Below are positions 1 to 11,200 of a stretch of DNA of 61,384 nucleotides, one piece after another (within the stretch, counting starts at the first letter, position 1; every line of letters begins with the position of its first letter). The stretch is from an uncultured Gammaproteobacteria bacterium. Lineage in GTDB: Bacteria > Pseudomonadota > Gammaproteobacteria > Arenicellales > CAJQKF01. The notes beneath the pieces were generated by a model, which saw only the letters and a program-made list of their open reading frames with translations, searched no databases and had not been told where the DNA came from. The stretch is taken from assembly GCA_905478855.1 (NCBI GenBank), contig CAJQKF010000017.1, positions 1 to 61,384 on the forward strand. Direction: 5' to 3'. Both the position numbers and the translations under genes were made by a program.

Positions 1-1
1 A

Positions 2-103
2 TTACAGCTCAATCTGTTTGAGAAACGAGACCTAATGACATTGCTACGGGGCCAGATCATTCGAGATCATCTTCATGACCCTAATCAGATCTCTTTCGTT
101 TGA
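2..103 (+). CDS. C-terminal end of an unidentified ORF cut by the window edge (possible transposase tail)
   Basis: A plus-strand frame is open from the left edge and stops at the TGA at 101-103, giving 33 residues. The visible peptide contains NLFEKRDLMTLL followed by a short basic and polar tail. This style reminds me of the C-terminal end of IS4-type DDE transposases, but that is recall and not a match I could run. The sequence just after the stop (GTTAACGGGACAGTAG) could be part of an insertion-sequence end. The frame is short enough to be chance. It converges with serS, which also fits a gene from another unit. Confidence 0.25.
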   Translation, partial: LQLNLFEKRDLMTLLRGQIIRDHLHDPNQISFV

Positions 104-489
104 AAGTTAACGGGACAGTAGTGATTTCATATGTTCCTTTCACAAGGGCTCTTAATGAAATTTTCCTCCTCAAGCGCTCTATGCTAACAAATTTTTTATG
201 AAAAGAAAAGGTCTTAAATCCTATATAAATCCTATATAAATCCTATATAAATCCTATATAAATCCTATATAAATCCTATATAAATCCTATATTTATATCC
301 TATATTTTTCCTAGATCATCTGCTCATATCAGCACTGCCCCACGCTACCGACAATATGCATCTCGTTCGTATTAGCATGGGTTGCCATCCGGTAAATCAC
401 AAACCTCATTGGGATTTGATGACTTTATAACTTTATGCTGTCGAGTTAAATTTTGATTTTATCTTGATTTGTGGCTGCCTGTTTAAAAA
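104..489. other. Gene-free stretch between the edge ORF and serS
   Basis: No convincing ORF, RNA gene or intrinsic terminator was found here. The stretch holds the 11-bp tandem repeat at 216-292 and otherwise AT-rich sequence. It lies downstream of serS and of the edge ORF, so it is the 3' region of two converging units. Confidence 0.5.
216..305. repeat. Tandem repeat, 7 perfect copies of an 11-bp unit plus one degenerate copy
   Basis: The unit AAATCCTATAT is repeated seven times without error from 216 to 292. A copy with one mismatch follows at 295-305 after a 2-base insertion. The 11-bp period is close to one turn of B-DNA, so each TATAT step falls on nearly the same helix face. Stop codons occur in the array, so it is not coding. 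Perfect identity suggests recent slippage or selection. Confidence 0.95.
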
Positions 490-1761
490 CTACCCGGATA
501 TGCGATCACAGCCGAGATATGAACGCAATACTTCCGGTACGCTAATGCTGCCATCTTTTTGCTGATAGTTTTCGATTACGGCCACGAGAGTTCGACCCAC
601 GGCTAGACCAGAACCATTAAGTGTATGCACTAATTCTGGTTTGCCTGATTTTCCACGAAAGCGCGCTTTCATTCGTCGGGCCTGAAAATCTTCACAATTA
701 CTGCATGAAGATATTTCGCGGTAGGTATCCTGTGCGGGTAACCACACTTCAATATCGTATGTTTTTGCCGCGCCAAAGCCAATGTCACCGGTACATAAGG
801 TAACGGTTCTATAAGGTAGTTCGAGTTTTTGAAGAATCTTTTCCGCATTACCGACAAGTTCTTCTAAAGCCTCATAAGAATTTTCCGGGTGCACAATATG
901 CACTAGCTCAACTTTTTCAAACTGATGCTGCCGTATCATGCCTCGGGTGTCGCGGCCATATGAACCCGCCTCTCGGCGAAAGCACGGTGTATGCGCCACG
1001 CAGCGGTAGGGTAAATCAGCCTCTTCGACGATTCGCTCGCGAAACATATTTGTTAGCGGAACTTCGGCTGTTGGGATTAAGTAGTATGGCGAATCATCCG
1101 TGGTGCGAAATTGATCATCTTCAAACTTTGGAAGCTGCCCAGTGCCGTGCAGCGAATCTGGGTTAACCAAAAACGGTACGTTGTATTCTGTGTATTGATG
1201 CTCCTGGGTATGAACGTCCAGCATAAATTGGGCAAGCGCCCTGTGCAAACGGGCCATTTGTCCTTGCATTACTACAAAACGACTGCCAGTTAGTTTAGCG
1301 GCCATATCGAAGTCGAGCATTGCTCCAGCAGAGCCAAGATCTACATGATCTTTCACATCGAAATCAAATGCTCGTGGTGTTCCCCATTTGCGAACTTCGA
1401 CGTTATCGTCTTCGTTGGACCCGATCGGTACCGATTCATGGGTAAGATTAGGTGTACCCGCGGCTAGCTCTGATAATTCTGCTTGTAATGATGCGAGATC
1501 ATCCTGCCCCGATTTTAAGCCATCGGCCAATTGGGACATTTGTTCCATCTGCTGTTCCACATTACCGCCGTCCCGTTTTAATTTTCCAATTTGCTTGGAA
1601 ATACGATTGCGGTCCCCCTGCATCGCTTCAACATCGGATTGCACTTGTTTTCTTCGGTTTTCCAGATCTGCATAGCGCTGCCAGTCGAAATCAAAACTTT
1701 GCGCCTTTAATCGCTTGGCAACAGCCTCGGGATCTTTGCGCAAAAGTTGGGGATCTAACAT
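490..1761 (-). CDS. serS: Serine--tRNA ligase
   Basis: Class II aminoacyl-tRNA synthetase that charges tRNA-Ser (and tRNA-Sec where present) in the cytoplasm. The 423-residue length is normal for the family. Residues about 27-105 form the long charged coiled-coil arm that contacts the tRNA variable loop. Motif 2 is visible near 261-275 ([14 protein letters not shown]) and motif 3 near 379-395 ([10 protein letters not shown]). The start is ATG at 1761. It is the last gene of the ftsK-lolA-crcB-serS run and lies 30 nt after crcB, so it is probably co-transcribed. Confidence 0.98.
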   Translation of the reverse strand: MLDPQLLRKDPEAVAKRLKAQSFDFDWQRYADLENRRKQVQSDVEAMQGDRNRISKQIGKLKRDGGNVEQQMEQMSQLADGLKSGQDDLASLQAELSELAAGTPNLTHESVPIGSNEDDNVEVRKWGTPRAFDFDVKDHVDLGSAGAMLDFDMAAKLTGSRFVVMQGQMARLHRALAQFMLDVHTQEHQYTEYNVPFLVNPDSLHGTGQLPKFEDDQFRTTDDSPYYLIPTAEVPLTNMFRERIVEEADLPYRCVAHTPCFRREAGSYGRDTRGMIRQHQFEKVELVHIVHPENSYEALEELVGNAEKILQKLELPYRTVTLCTGDIGFGAAKTYDIEVWLPAQDTYREISSCSNCEDFQARRMKARFRGKSGKPELVHTLNGSGLAVGRTLVAVIENYQQKDGSISVPEVLRSYLGCDRISG

Positions 1762-1791
1762 TGAAGTACTCCAGTAAAAAAGATTTAAGAA

Positions 1792-2172
1792 TTAATGAAA
1801 AACATGGCGTGAAAGCCAAATAGCACTTGTTGTTGCAAAAACGCACAAAACTACGTTCAAAACGATATTGATCATGGCTTTGAAATGAGCACCACTTTCA
1901 AACATGACATAAGTGTCTAATGAAAATGCCGAGAATGTGGTGAATCCGCCAAGCAAACCAACCACTAATAAATATCGTAGCCACTCGTGCTCAAGCACGC
2001 GAGCCTGAAGACTAACCATAAGTATACCAATTAAAAACGCACCGACAACATTCACCGCCAACGTACCCAGTGGTAAAGCGTGTTCGAAATTGTTAGCTAC
2101 CCAGGCAACCATGGTAAAGCGAAGCACCGCTCCGATCGCACCGCCTACCGCAATAGCAAATAGAATTCCCAC
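1792..2172 (-). CDS. crcB: Fluoride-specific ion channel CrcB (Fluc)
   Basis: Small inner-membrane fluoride exporter that acts as a dual-topology dimer. The 126 residues hold four hydrophobic helices. Family landmarks are GAIGAVLRF near residue 12, NVVGAFLIG near 40 and GLLGGFTTFSAFS near 75; the last carries the pore-lining Phe/Thr region. Translation appears to start at GTG (2170-2172), only 6 nt after the lolA stop, so it is probably coupled to lolA. There is no room for its own promoter or a fluoride riboswitch. It sits where many gammaproteobacteria have rarA or rarA-crcB. Confidence 0.95.
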   Translation of the reverse strand: MGILFAIAVGGAIGAVLRFTMVAWVANNFEHALPLGTLAVNVVGAFLIGILMVSLQARVLEHEWLRYLLVVGLLGGFTTFSAFSLDTYVMFESGAHFKAMINIVLNVVLCVFATTSAIWLSRHVFH

Positions 2173-2178
2173 AGTTGC

Positions 2179-2811
2179 TTATTCGGAATCGTCTATCACA
2201 TCCACCCCGGGCGGTGGCGAAAAGTCAAAAAGACCGGAATCTAACGGTGGGTTAACTCCATTGTCGGAGAACACAACACGGGTTATCTGACCAAGCTGAT
2301 CGGCAAGTTGTAATTGCCTGAGTTGCCCATTTTCAAATCCCAATTGCATTTCCGAAAAGTTTCCATCACTATCACGCGGGATAAGGGCAACAAAACTGAC
2401 CTTACCGTGAACACCGCGATCTTCAATTTCATAACGTTCTTCAATATCTCCACGTCCGGCTAGCAATATCGCAGGCGTGCGGCCTAATGCATTCCCCAGA
2501 TTTCGAACCGTAATTTGATCCAGTTCAACATCAAAAACCCAGACTCGATCACCATCACTAACAATTTGTTGCTCTAACGGTGGATCGTAGTCCCAGCGAA
2601 AACGCCCAGGCCGTTCAATCCACATACGTCCGGTGCTCTCTTCTACCCTATTAAGATTCTCATCGAGTACCACTTGCTCGAATTCAGCGCTAAACGTATT
2701 TACGCGCTGATAAAAGAAATCCAGATCGTCTAAGGCAGTAGCACTTGCGCGAGACATTGAAAATATCAGCCCTAGTGTTAGCAAGTATTTGGCTAAGCTT
2801 TGAATATTCAT
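2179..2811 (-). CDS. lolA: Outer-membrane lipoprotein carrier protein LolA
   Basis: Periplasmic chaperone that takes lipoproteins released by LolCDE and passes them to LolB. The 210-residue product starts with a Sec signal peptide (about residues 1-24, ending SRASA). The mature part begins with DDLDFFYQRVNTFSAEFEQ, the typical LolA start. Later strands contain WIERPGRFRWDYDPP and the LLAGRGDIEERY region seen in the family. It lies 21 nt downstream of ftsK, the usual ftsK-lolA pair of gammaproteobacteria. Confidence 0.95.
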   Translation of the reverse strand: MNIQSLAKYLLTLGLIFSMSRASATALDDLDFFYQRVNTFSAEFEQVVLDENLNRVEESTGRMWIERPGRFRWDYDPPLEQQIVSDGDRVWVFDVELDQITVRNLGNALGRTPAILLAGRGDIEERYEIEDRGVHGKVSFVALIPRDSDGNFSEMQLGFENGQLRQLQLADQLGQITRVVFSDNGVNPPLDSGLFDFSPPPGVDVIDDSE

Positions 2812-2832
2812 TCTATTATGCTCAAGTCGGTG

Positions 2833-5142
2833 TTACTCAGGCGGTGGAGGAACTAATACGTCACGTTTGCCATTTTCCGATGGTCCAACCACACCTGAGG
2901 CTTCCATGGTTTCAATCATACGAGCGGCGCGATTGTAGCCCACCCTAAGTTGGCGCTGTACAGATGAAATAGAGGCTTTTCGAGTCTCTGATACAAAACG
3001 TACAGCCTGATCATAGAGCGGATCGCCTTCGCCGTCTCCGTCGCCGCCTGAATCGCCACCAAAACTGCCTCCTCCAGAGAAATCACCATCGGTAATTGCG
3101 TCAATATATTCCGGTCGTCCAAAGGTACGCAGTTCGTCGGCGACTCTTTGCACTTCTTGATCAGAGACAAAACTGCCATGCACACGCATTGGGTAGCCGG
3201 AGCCAGGCGGCAGAAACAACATGTCACCGTGACCTAACAACTGCTCGGCTCCCATTTGATCCAATACGGTCCGGGAATCGGCTCGGGATGAAACCTGGAA
3301 AGCTACGCGGGTAGGTACGTTAGCCTTGATTAAGCCTGTCACAACATCCACAGATGGACGTTGAGTTGCGAGCACTAGGTGAATACCAGCCGCACGAGCT
3401 CTTTGCGCTATGCGGGTGATTAACTCTTCGATTTTCTTGCCGACGACCATCATTAAATCGGCCAACTCGTCAATTACCACAACGATATAGGGTATTTCTT
3501 CTAAGGGCTCAGGGGGTAAATCGAAATCGGTTACATCTGCCATTGGGTCAAGAATGGGTTTTCCTTCATCTTCCGCCGCTTTTATTTTGCGATTAAAACC
3601 CGCAATGTTACGCACGCCAACACTAGCCAGCAGACGAAAACGTCGATCCATTTCGACAATACACCAGCGCAATGCATTGGATGCTTTTTGCATGTCCGTA
3701 ACCACCGGTGCCAGTAAGTGTGGAATATCGTCATATACAGATAACTCCAACATCTTGGGATCTACCATAATCAAACGAACTTCCCGGGGAGTCGCCTTAT
3801 AAATTAACGATAGAATAATGGCGTTAATACAAACCGATTTACCTGAGCCGGTTGTACCCGCTATAAGAACATGTGGCATTTTACCTAAATCGGCAATTAC
3901 CGCCTTGCCGGCAATATCTTTACCCATAACCAGTGTTAAAGGGCTTTTATTGCGCTCGTACTCTTCAGAATTAAGTCCTTCCACCAGGTTAACGATTTCT
4001 CGATTCTCATTGGGCAGTTCTAAGCCGATATACGTTTTTCCCGGGATATTCTCCACCACACGGACACTAACAACAGAGAGTGCTCTAGCTAAGTCTCTGG
4101 ATAAGCCAACCACTTGGCTGGCTTTTACTCCAGGCGCCACATCTATTTCAAAACGGGTAATAACCGGTCCGGGTTGAACTGCTACTACTTGAATCTCGAT
4201 ATTAAAATCACGTAACTTTTTCTCAAGTAATCGTGACATGTGTTCCAAGGATTCTTTTGAATATCCTCCATCGCCTAGGACAGGCCTATCCAACAGAGAC
4301 AATGCAGGTAATCCACCTGCAGAGGGCAGTGTTTTCTCCGAAAAAATTAGCGTCTGTTTCTCCTTTTCTTTTCGTCCACTTTCTACGGGTCGGGTAATCG
4401 AGGGTTCGATCCGGGGTGGCTCACGTGATTCGAATTCCTTTCGCAATTCAGCTACGGATGCTTTACGTTGCTTACGCGATCGAGCGCCTTCCACTTTATC
4501 GTTGAGCGTTTCCGGTACTGATCGCATTTTGTCGATTGTTTTCCAGAAGCGTGCACCAATATGATCCATAACGGTGAACCATGACATGTCTGTTGCCCAT
4601 GAGACGGCTGCAACAAAGACTAAGAGTAGAATAACCGTTGCCCCGACAATACCGAAACTTAATGCTAACCATTCAGCTACTAGGTCGCCAAAAACCCCAC
4701 CGGCAACAAAGGGTTTTTCGATGCTCGCTGAGGAGAAGTGAAGGTTCTCAAGGCCACTGATTGCAAACAGTGATGCGGCTACACCACCGGAGTGCACCAT
4801 CCGTTTGTGCAGTGGATAAACCACGCCGCTCATACCTTTAAATACTCGCCAACCGTATAAAATGATTACCAGCGGTATTAAAAACGATGAGTAACCTAGC
4901 AGTTGCAACATAACGTCGGCAAACCATGCACCGAAGTAGCCACCAGCATTCTCGATTTCTCCCGATCCCCCACTAAAAGACCAACCAGGATCAAATCGAC
5001 TATAGGTGAACAGACATAAAAACAAATAGAATACGACAGCAGCAAGGCCAATAAGCAACAATTCCCGTCCCAATTTAGATACGCGGCTTGAGCGTATAGG
5101 CGCGGTGGCTGGTTTCTTGGGACTGGTAGGTTTTCGAGGCAA
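2833..5142 (-). CDS. ftsK: DNA translocase FtsK
   Basis: Membrane-anchored, septum-located DNA pump that clears the chromosome terminus and activates XerCD at dif. The 769-residue protein has four N-terminal membrane helices (about 28-45, 75-97, 120-132, 158-182), a short linker (about 200-280) and the motor. Walker A (GTTGSGKS) is at about 429-436 and Walker B ([11 protein letters not shown]) at about 553-563. The C-terminal winged-helix gamma domain, which reads KOPS, covers about 700-760. The linker is much shorter than in E. coli. The first codon is TTG (5140-5142) with no better in-frame ATG upstream. Confidence 0.97.
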   Translation of the reverse strand: MPRKPTSPKKPATAPIRSSRVSKLGRELLLIGLAAVVFYLFLCLFTYSRFDPGWSFSGGSGEIENAGGYFGAWFADVMLQLLGYSSFLIPLVIILYGWRVFKGMSGVVYPLHKRMVHSGGVAASLFAISGLENLHFSSASIEKPFVAGGVFGDLVAEWLALSFGIVGATVILLLVFVAAVSWATDMSWFTVMDHIGARFWKTIDKMRSVPETLNDKVEGARSRKQRKASVAELRKEFESREPPRIEPSITRPVESGRKEKEKQTLIFSEKTLPSAGGLPALSLLDRPVLGDGGYSKESLEHMSRLLEKKLRDFNIEIQVVAVQPGPVITRFEIDVAPGVKASQVVGLSRDLARALSVVSVRVVENIPGKTYIGLELPNENREIVNLVEGLNSEEYERNKSPLTLVMGKDIAGKAVIADLGKMPHVLIAGTTGSGKSVCINAIILSLIYKATPREVRLIMVDPKMLELSVYDDIPHLLAPVVTDMQKASNALRWCIVEMDRRFRLLASVGVRNIAGFNRKIKAAEDEGKPILDPMADVTDFDLPPEPLEEIPYIVVVIDELADLMMVVGKKIEELITRIAQRARAAGIHLVLATQRPSVDVVTGLIKANVPTRVAFQVSSRADSRTVLDQMGAEQLLGHGDMLFLPPGSGYPMRVHGSFVSDQEVQRVADELRTFGRPEYIDAITDGDFSGGGSFGGDSGGDGDGEGDPLYDQAVRFVSETRKASISSVQRQLRVGYNRAARMIETMEASGVVGPSENGKRDVLVPPPPE

Positions 5143-5178
5143 AATGAGCAGACGCTTTATATGTTTACAGTTGTCGAT

Positions 5179-5184
5179 ATTATA
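5179..5184 (-). promoter_or_regulatory. Possible -10 box for ftsK
   Basis: A perfect TATAAT reads on the minus strand at 5184-5179, about 37 nt upstream of the ftsK TTG start. No convincing -35 box lies at 16-18 nt. Only the -10 hexamer is supported. Confidence 0.35.
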
Positions 5185-5384
5185 ACGCGTTCAGTTGGAA
5201 AGTTGGTGGTGATTATTGCCTTTAGTCTTTTCATAAACGGTAAATTTACATTTCTTAAGCTTGCTACAGAATAAAGCAACCCTTATATTAATGTTCTGTT
5301 TTTCTCGCGATATTTTTTGTATGTTTTAGCCCTTTGAATTCGTCGCGTGAAACGGCTAAACCTCTGAATGAAACATTAATGTAA

Positions 5385-6377
<993 letters not shown>

Positions 6378-6383
6378 CTCCCT

Positions 6384-6917
6384 ATGGCTGATGATGATAT
6401 CGATTTCAAAACGGAATTTGCGAATATCACACCTTTGAAACAGGATGGTGTTTCGGCTTGGCGGGGAGACCGTCCTAAAAGACTAGTAAAGAAGCCCCCT
6501 AATCCCTCTTCAGATGGAGCCGAGGTTTCCAGTACTGTTGCGTGTAAAGTGGTTAGTAAAATTATTGACGGCGCTTTTCATCGTGGAGGGCTTCAGAAAT
6601 CGGTGCTTAAAAAACTGCGGCAAGGCAACTTCCCGATCGAGCAAATTATGGACCTGCACGGCATGAGGCAGGAGCCGGCAAGCAGATATTTGCATCGATT
6701 TATTGCCGAATCTGTGGCTCACCATTGCCGTGTGGTATTGGTGATTCATGGCAAAGGCTCTCGATCGGAACATAATATTGCTGTACTACGCCCGATGGTT
6801 CATCACCTTCTCCAACAACAAATTCAGGTGTTGGCTTTTTGTCCGGCCATGCCTCACGATGGTGGAAGCGGTGCCTCGTATGTTTATTTGCGCACTCCCA
6901 CGCCTCTGCAACGGTGA
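6384..6917 (+). CDS. Smr-domain protein (SmrA/SmrB type)
   Basis: The 177-residue protein has a variable N-terminal half and a C-terminal Smr domain (about 85-175). The DLHG motif is at 90-93 and HGKG at 122-125; both are hallmarks of Smr nucleases, some of which cleave mRNA at collided ribosomes. The N-terminal FKTEFANITPLKQD resembles the DUF-like start of stand-alone proteobacterial Smr proteins. It follows trxB by 6 nt, with a GAAGG as a likely ribosome site, so the two are probably co-transcribed. It converges on ispF with a 15-nt gap. Whether it is SmrA or SmrB cannot be decided here. Confidence 0.88.
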   Translation: MADDDIDFKTEFANITPLKQDGVSAWRGDRPKRLVKKPPNPSSDGAEVSSTVACKVVSKIIDGAFHRGGLQKSVLKKLRQGNFPIEQIMDLHGMRQEPASRYLHRFIAESVAHHCRVVLVIHGKGSRSEHNIAVLRPMVHHLLQQQIQVLAFCPAMPHDGGSGASYVYLRTPTPLQR

Positions 6918-6932
6918 TCAACAGGGTTCTCT

Positions 6933-7406
6933 TTAATTGGCGACAAGCAAGACCACGGCATGAGATTCAATTCCTTCTTCTCTACCCGTGAATCCCATCT
7001 TTTCAGTTGTGGTTGCCTTAACGTTGATTTGATCTATTGAAACGCCGCAGTCATTAGCTATATTCTGCCGCATCTGATCAATATAGGGCGATAAACGTGG
7101 TTGCTGTGCAACCACTGTGACATCAAGATTACCGACAATCAATTGTCGGTCTTTCGCTTTCTCGACAACATGAGTTAGTAACTTGCGGCTATCAATTCCT
7201 GCGTAAGCCGAGTCTGTATCTGGAAAAAGTTTACCAATATCGCCCATTGCCATTGCCCCCAGCAAAGCATCGCATACGGCATGAAGTAATACGTCCGCAT
7301 CGGAGTGACCATCTAGTCCGGAATGATGTGGAATTAGTACTCCACCTAGTATTAATTTTCTGGTCTTTGCAAAACGGTGAGCATCATAGCCATGGCCAAT
7401 TCTCAT
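6933..7406 (-). CDS. ispF: 2-C-methyl-D-erythritol 2,4-cyclodiphosphate synthase
   Basis: MEP-pathway enzyme that converts CDP-methylerythritol 2-phosphate to the cyclodiphosphate with release of CMP. The 157-residue length is normal. The metal ligands Asp8, His10 and His42 are present in the expected context (GYDAHRF and [18 protein letters not shown]). The C-terminal [15 protein letters not shown] is the usual nucleotide-site segment. It overlaps ispD by 4 nt and follows it in one operon, a common arrangement. Confidence 0.98.
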   Translation of the reverse strand: MRIGHGYDAHRFAKTRKLILGGVLIPHHSGLDGHSDADVLLHAVCDALLGAMAMGDIGKLFPDTDSAYAGIDSRKLLTHVVEKAKDRQLIVGNLDVTVVAQQPRLSPYIDQMRQNIANDCGVSIDQINVKATTTEKMGFTGREEGIESHAVVLLVAN

Positions 7407-8092
7407 AGTGACTCCTTACGTTTTAGAACCCAATGAGCGTATTCTAGATCATCCGGTGTTGTTATTTTAATGTTGTTTGAATCGCACGGAATAACCAGTG
7501 GCTTATAGCCGCCATGTTCCATAGCACTGGCCTCGTCTGTAATTACGACTTTGTCATCGATCGCCTGTTGAAGACATCGATTTAATAAACGGAGCGGAAA
7601 AATTTGCGGTGTTGCGGCTCTCCAGATATTTGAGCGCTCAAGAGTACGGGTAATAATTCGAGCATTGTCTGTTTGTTTTATTGTGTCGGTTACAGAAATA
7701 GCGAGTAAACCTCCATCATCTGTTTTCATTCCGTGCTGCACCAGACGATCTATATCTGCTTCTTCTACTAAGGGGCGTGCTGCATCATGAACCATAACCC
7801 AATCGTCTTTATGGGCCAATTCGATTAGTCTGTTTAATCCTGCTAAAACGGTATTAGCGCGTTCATCACCGGCCCATGTTACCGCCGATACACCGGATAT
7901 GGAATGAGATTCCCAATACGTATCATGCTTAGAAATTCCTGCAACGACCGCATGTATTCTCTTATGCGCATTGAGCTTATTAATGCTACGTTGTACAAGG
8001 GGTTGTCCGCCAAGGTGGAGATATTGTTTCGGCATGGCGGCGCCCATTCTTGTTCCAACGCCACCTGCAGGGATAAATGCCCAGATTTTCAC
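7403..8092 (-). CDS. ispD: 2-C-methyl-D-erythritol 4-phosphate cytidylyltransferase
   Basis: MEP-pathway enzyme that couples CTP to methylerythritol 4-phosphate. The 229-residue protein has the glycine-rich nucleotide loop ([17 protein letters not shown], residues 8-24, with Arg15 and Lys22), [13 protein letters not shown], and VHDAARPLV. The start is GTG at 8090-8092; an ATG two bases upstream is out of frame and hits a stop at once. There is no clear SD. It is divergent from mfd. The ftsB gene that often precedes ispD is absent. Confidence 0.97.
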   Translation of the reverse strand: MKIWAFIPAGGVGTRMGAAMPKQYLHLGGQPLVQRSINKLNAHKRIHAVVAGISKHDTYWESHSISGVSAVTWAGDERANTVLAGLNRLIELAHKDDWVMVHDAARPLVEEADIDRLVQHGMKTDDGGLLAISVTDTIKQTDNARIITRTLERSNIWRAATPQIFPLRLLNRCLQQAIDDKVVITDEASAMEHGGYKPLVIPCDSNNIKITTPDDLEYAHWVLKRKESL

Positions 8093-8202
8093 ATCAATTA
8101 TTTACGCTTTTTTATAAATCAGATTTCTAATTGTAATCGTTAGAGGATAAAATCGCCGACTTTTTTATAACTTCAACGTAAAACCGAACATATTAACGTC
8201 CT

Positions 8203-11200
8203 GTGCAACATTCTATATTAACGCCACCCGTACCTACTGAAAAAAACAATCACATTGGCTGGTCCGGTCTCAAGGGATGTGCGGAAAGTCTGGCCATCGT
8301 GCAGGCAGCAAAAACTTCAAGGTATCCCACAATTATTGTTACCCGTGATGCGCGGCGTTTAACGATAATGGAAACGGAATTGCGTTTCTTTGCAGATATT
8401 AATGATGTTCCTATCTCAGTATTTCCAGATTGGGAATGTCTACCCTATGATTTTTTCTCTCCCCATCAGGATATAATTTCTGAGCGGCTTCGTGTGCTTG
8501 CAAGTTTGCCCGAATCAGGCACGGGAATTTTGCTGATATCGGCGGCAAATTTAATGCAACGTTTACCCCCAATCGATTATGTATTAGGACAAACCGTTGA
8601 TTTAAAGGTTGGCCAGAGAATCGATATCGACGAATTTCGCCGGCGCCTGCAGCAATCGGCTTATTATTCTGTTAGCCAAGTTGCCATTCCCGGTGAATAT
8701 GCGGTGCGTGGCGGGCTTGTGGATTTGTTTCCAATGGGTTCTGAATTACCCATTCGAATTGATTTATTTGATGATCAGATAGATTCATTACGTCAATTTG
8801 ATCCAGAGAATCAATTATCTACTGCAAAACTTGATCATGTATCCCTTCTACCGGCGCGGGAGTTCCCGATGCATGAAGAAGCTATTAAGACCTTTCGTCA
8901 AAATTTTCGAAAACGTTTTGACGGCGACCCGATGAAACAACCGGTATATGCCGAAATAAGTAATGGCAATACCATAGCTGGAATTGAGTTTTTCTTTCCA
9001 TTGTTTTTTGATCACACGGATACGCTGTTTAGCTATGTTAGCAAACAAGCCCATTGGGTTTGCGATCACGGCTTATTGGACGAATCTGCGCGTTTTCATG
9101 CTGAGGTGGTTGATCGATTCGAGAATTGCCGACTCGATCCCGACCGAAGAGTGTTACCTCCTGATAGCATTTATCTCAAATCGGGCGAATTAGAGCATCA
9201 GCTTTCCGAACGACCGGTGATACGTCTTCATCAAGACGAATCTAACCGTACATTAAAATTCGACACTTTAGTCGGTGAGAATCCGGTAGTTGAACCACGC
9301 AGTGAATTTCCCTACAAGAACCTCGTCAATACCTTGAATACGAGTAAGTATCGGATTCTATTGGCTGTAGAGACGGTTGGTCGACGAGAAGCATTGGAGT
9401 CGGTACTCATCGGTCATGAACTCATTACTACTGCAGTAACTGACTGGCATGATTTCTTATCGGACAATAACAACGAGTTGGGAATTGTCGTTGCCGGAAT
9501 TGAACGCGGAACCAGCTTTCCAGAGCTGAATATTCAAGTTATTACCGAAACCCAACTCTATGGGGACAAAGTTTTCCAACGGCGCCGTCGAAGTGGTCGA
9601 AATCGCGATCCCGAAACCATCATAAAATCGTTGGCTGAGTTGCAGATAGATGATCCAGTGGTGCACGAAAACCACGGCATTGGTCGCTACATGGGTCTCG
9701 TTACTTTAGGTATTGCCGGGGAAGAAAACGAGTTTTTATTAATACGTTACAAAGGCACCGATAAGCTTTATGTGCCGATACTTTCTCTTGATCGAGTAAG
9801 CCGTTACCTGGGGGGAGACACTGACTCTGCGCCCTTGCATAAACTGGGTTCCGACGTTTGGCAAAAAGCGCAAAAGAAAGCCCGCCAAAAGGCCTACGAT
9901 ATAGCCGCAGAGCTCCTTGAATTGGCTGCGCTTCGAGAATCTCGAGTTGGGCAGTCCATGCCCATTCCTGTTGAAGCGTATCGAGATTTCCGCGATCGTT
10001 TCCCATTTGAAGAAACCCCGGACCAAAATCAGGTTATTGAAGAAGTACTTAATGATCTGGCAGACAAAAAGCCAATGGATCGTTTGGTCTGCGGTGACGT
10101 TGGCTTTGGCAAAACCGAAGTGGCCCTGCGTGCGGCGTTCGTGGCTGTACACAATAAGCAACAAGTGGCAATGCTGGTGCCCACGACCCTTCTAGCACAA
10201 CAACATTTTCAAACATTTCAGGATCGTTTTGCTGATTTGCCAATCGAAGTCGAGCTAATATCTCGATTCCGCTCGAAAAAAGACGTCGAAAAACTGGTTG
10301 CTTCGCTTCAAAATGGATATCCGGATATTGTTGTGGGTACCCATCGTCTATTGCAACCGGATATAAAATTTAAGAACCTTGGATTGCTCATTATCGACGA
10401 AGAGCATCGTTTCGGTGTTAGACAAAAAGAACAACTCAAGAAACTCCGTAGTGAGGTCGATATTCTGACCTTAAGTGCTACGCCAATTCCACGAACACTT
10501 AATATGGCAATGGCCGGCATGCGTGGTATTTCGATTATCGCAACACCACCGGTAGACAGGCTATCGATAAAAACATTTATTCGACCTTTTAACAATGCGT
10601 TGATACGCGAGGCTATTCTTCGTGAAACCCATCGTGGAGGACAGGTTTACTTTCTTCACAACGAAGTTAAGTCAATTGAGTGGATGCGTGACCAGCTAAT
10701 GGATATTGTGCCAGAGGCAAAAATAGAAGTGGGTCATGGGCAAATGGGGGGCGCTGAACTCGAGCGCACCATGCGTGATTTTTATCACCAAAAATTCAAC
10801 GTATTGCTGTGTACAACGATAGTTGAGAGTGGAATTGATATCCCTACGGCTAATACGATCATCATTAATCGCGCCGATCGATTTGGCCTTGCCCAACTGC
10901 ATCAGTTACGAGGTCGTGTCGGTCGATCTCATCATCAGGCATTTGCGTATCTATTGGTTCCCGATGCGAGCGCCATTACTGCCGATGCCAAAAAACGACT
11001 GGATGCCTTTGAATCGATGGAAAACTTGGGCGCAGGTTTTACCCTAGCATCTCACGATCTAGAAATTCGTGGCGCGGGTGAGCTACTCGGCGAATCTCAA
11101 AGCGGTACGATTGATACGGTTGGGTTCACTCTGTTTTCGGATTATCTTAACCGCGCCGTAGAAGAACTTACTCGGCATAAAGAACGGGCCGAAGGCAAAG

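Noticed and set aside
216..305. CRISPR array or ORF-coded peptide repeat
   Set aside because: The units are 11 bp with no spacers, contain stop codons, and have no cas genes nearby.
1792..2178. Fluoride riboswitch upstream of crcB
   Set aside because: Only 6 nt separate lolA and crcB, so there is no room for the aptamer.
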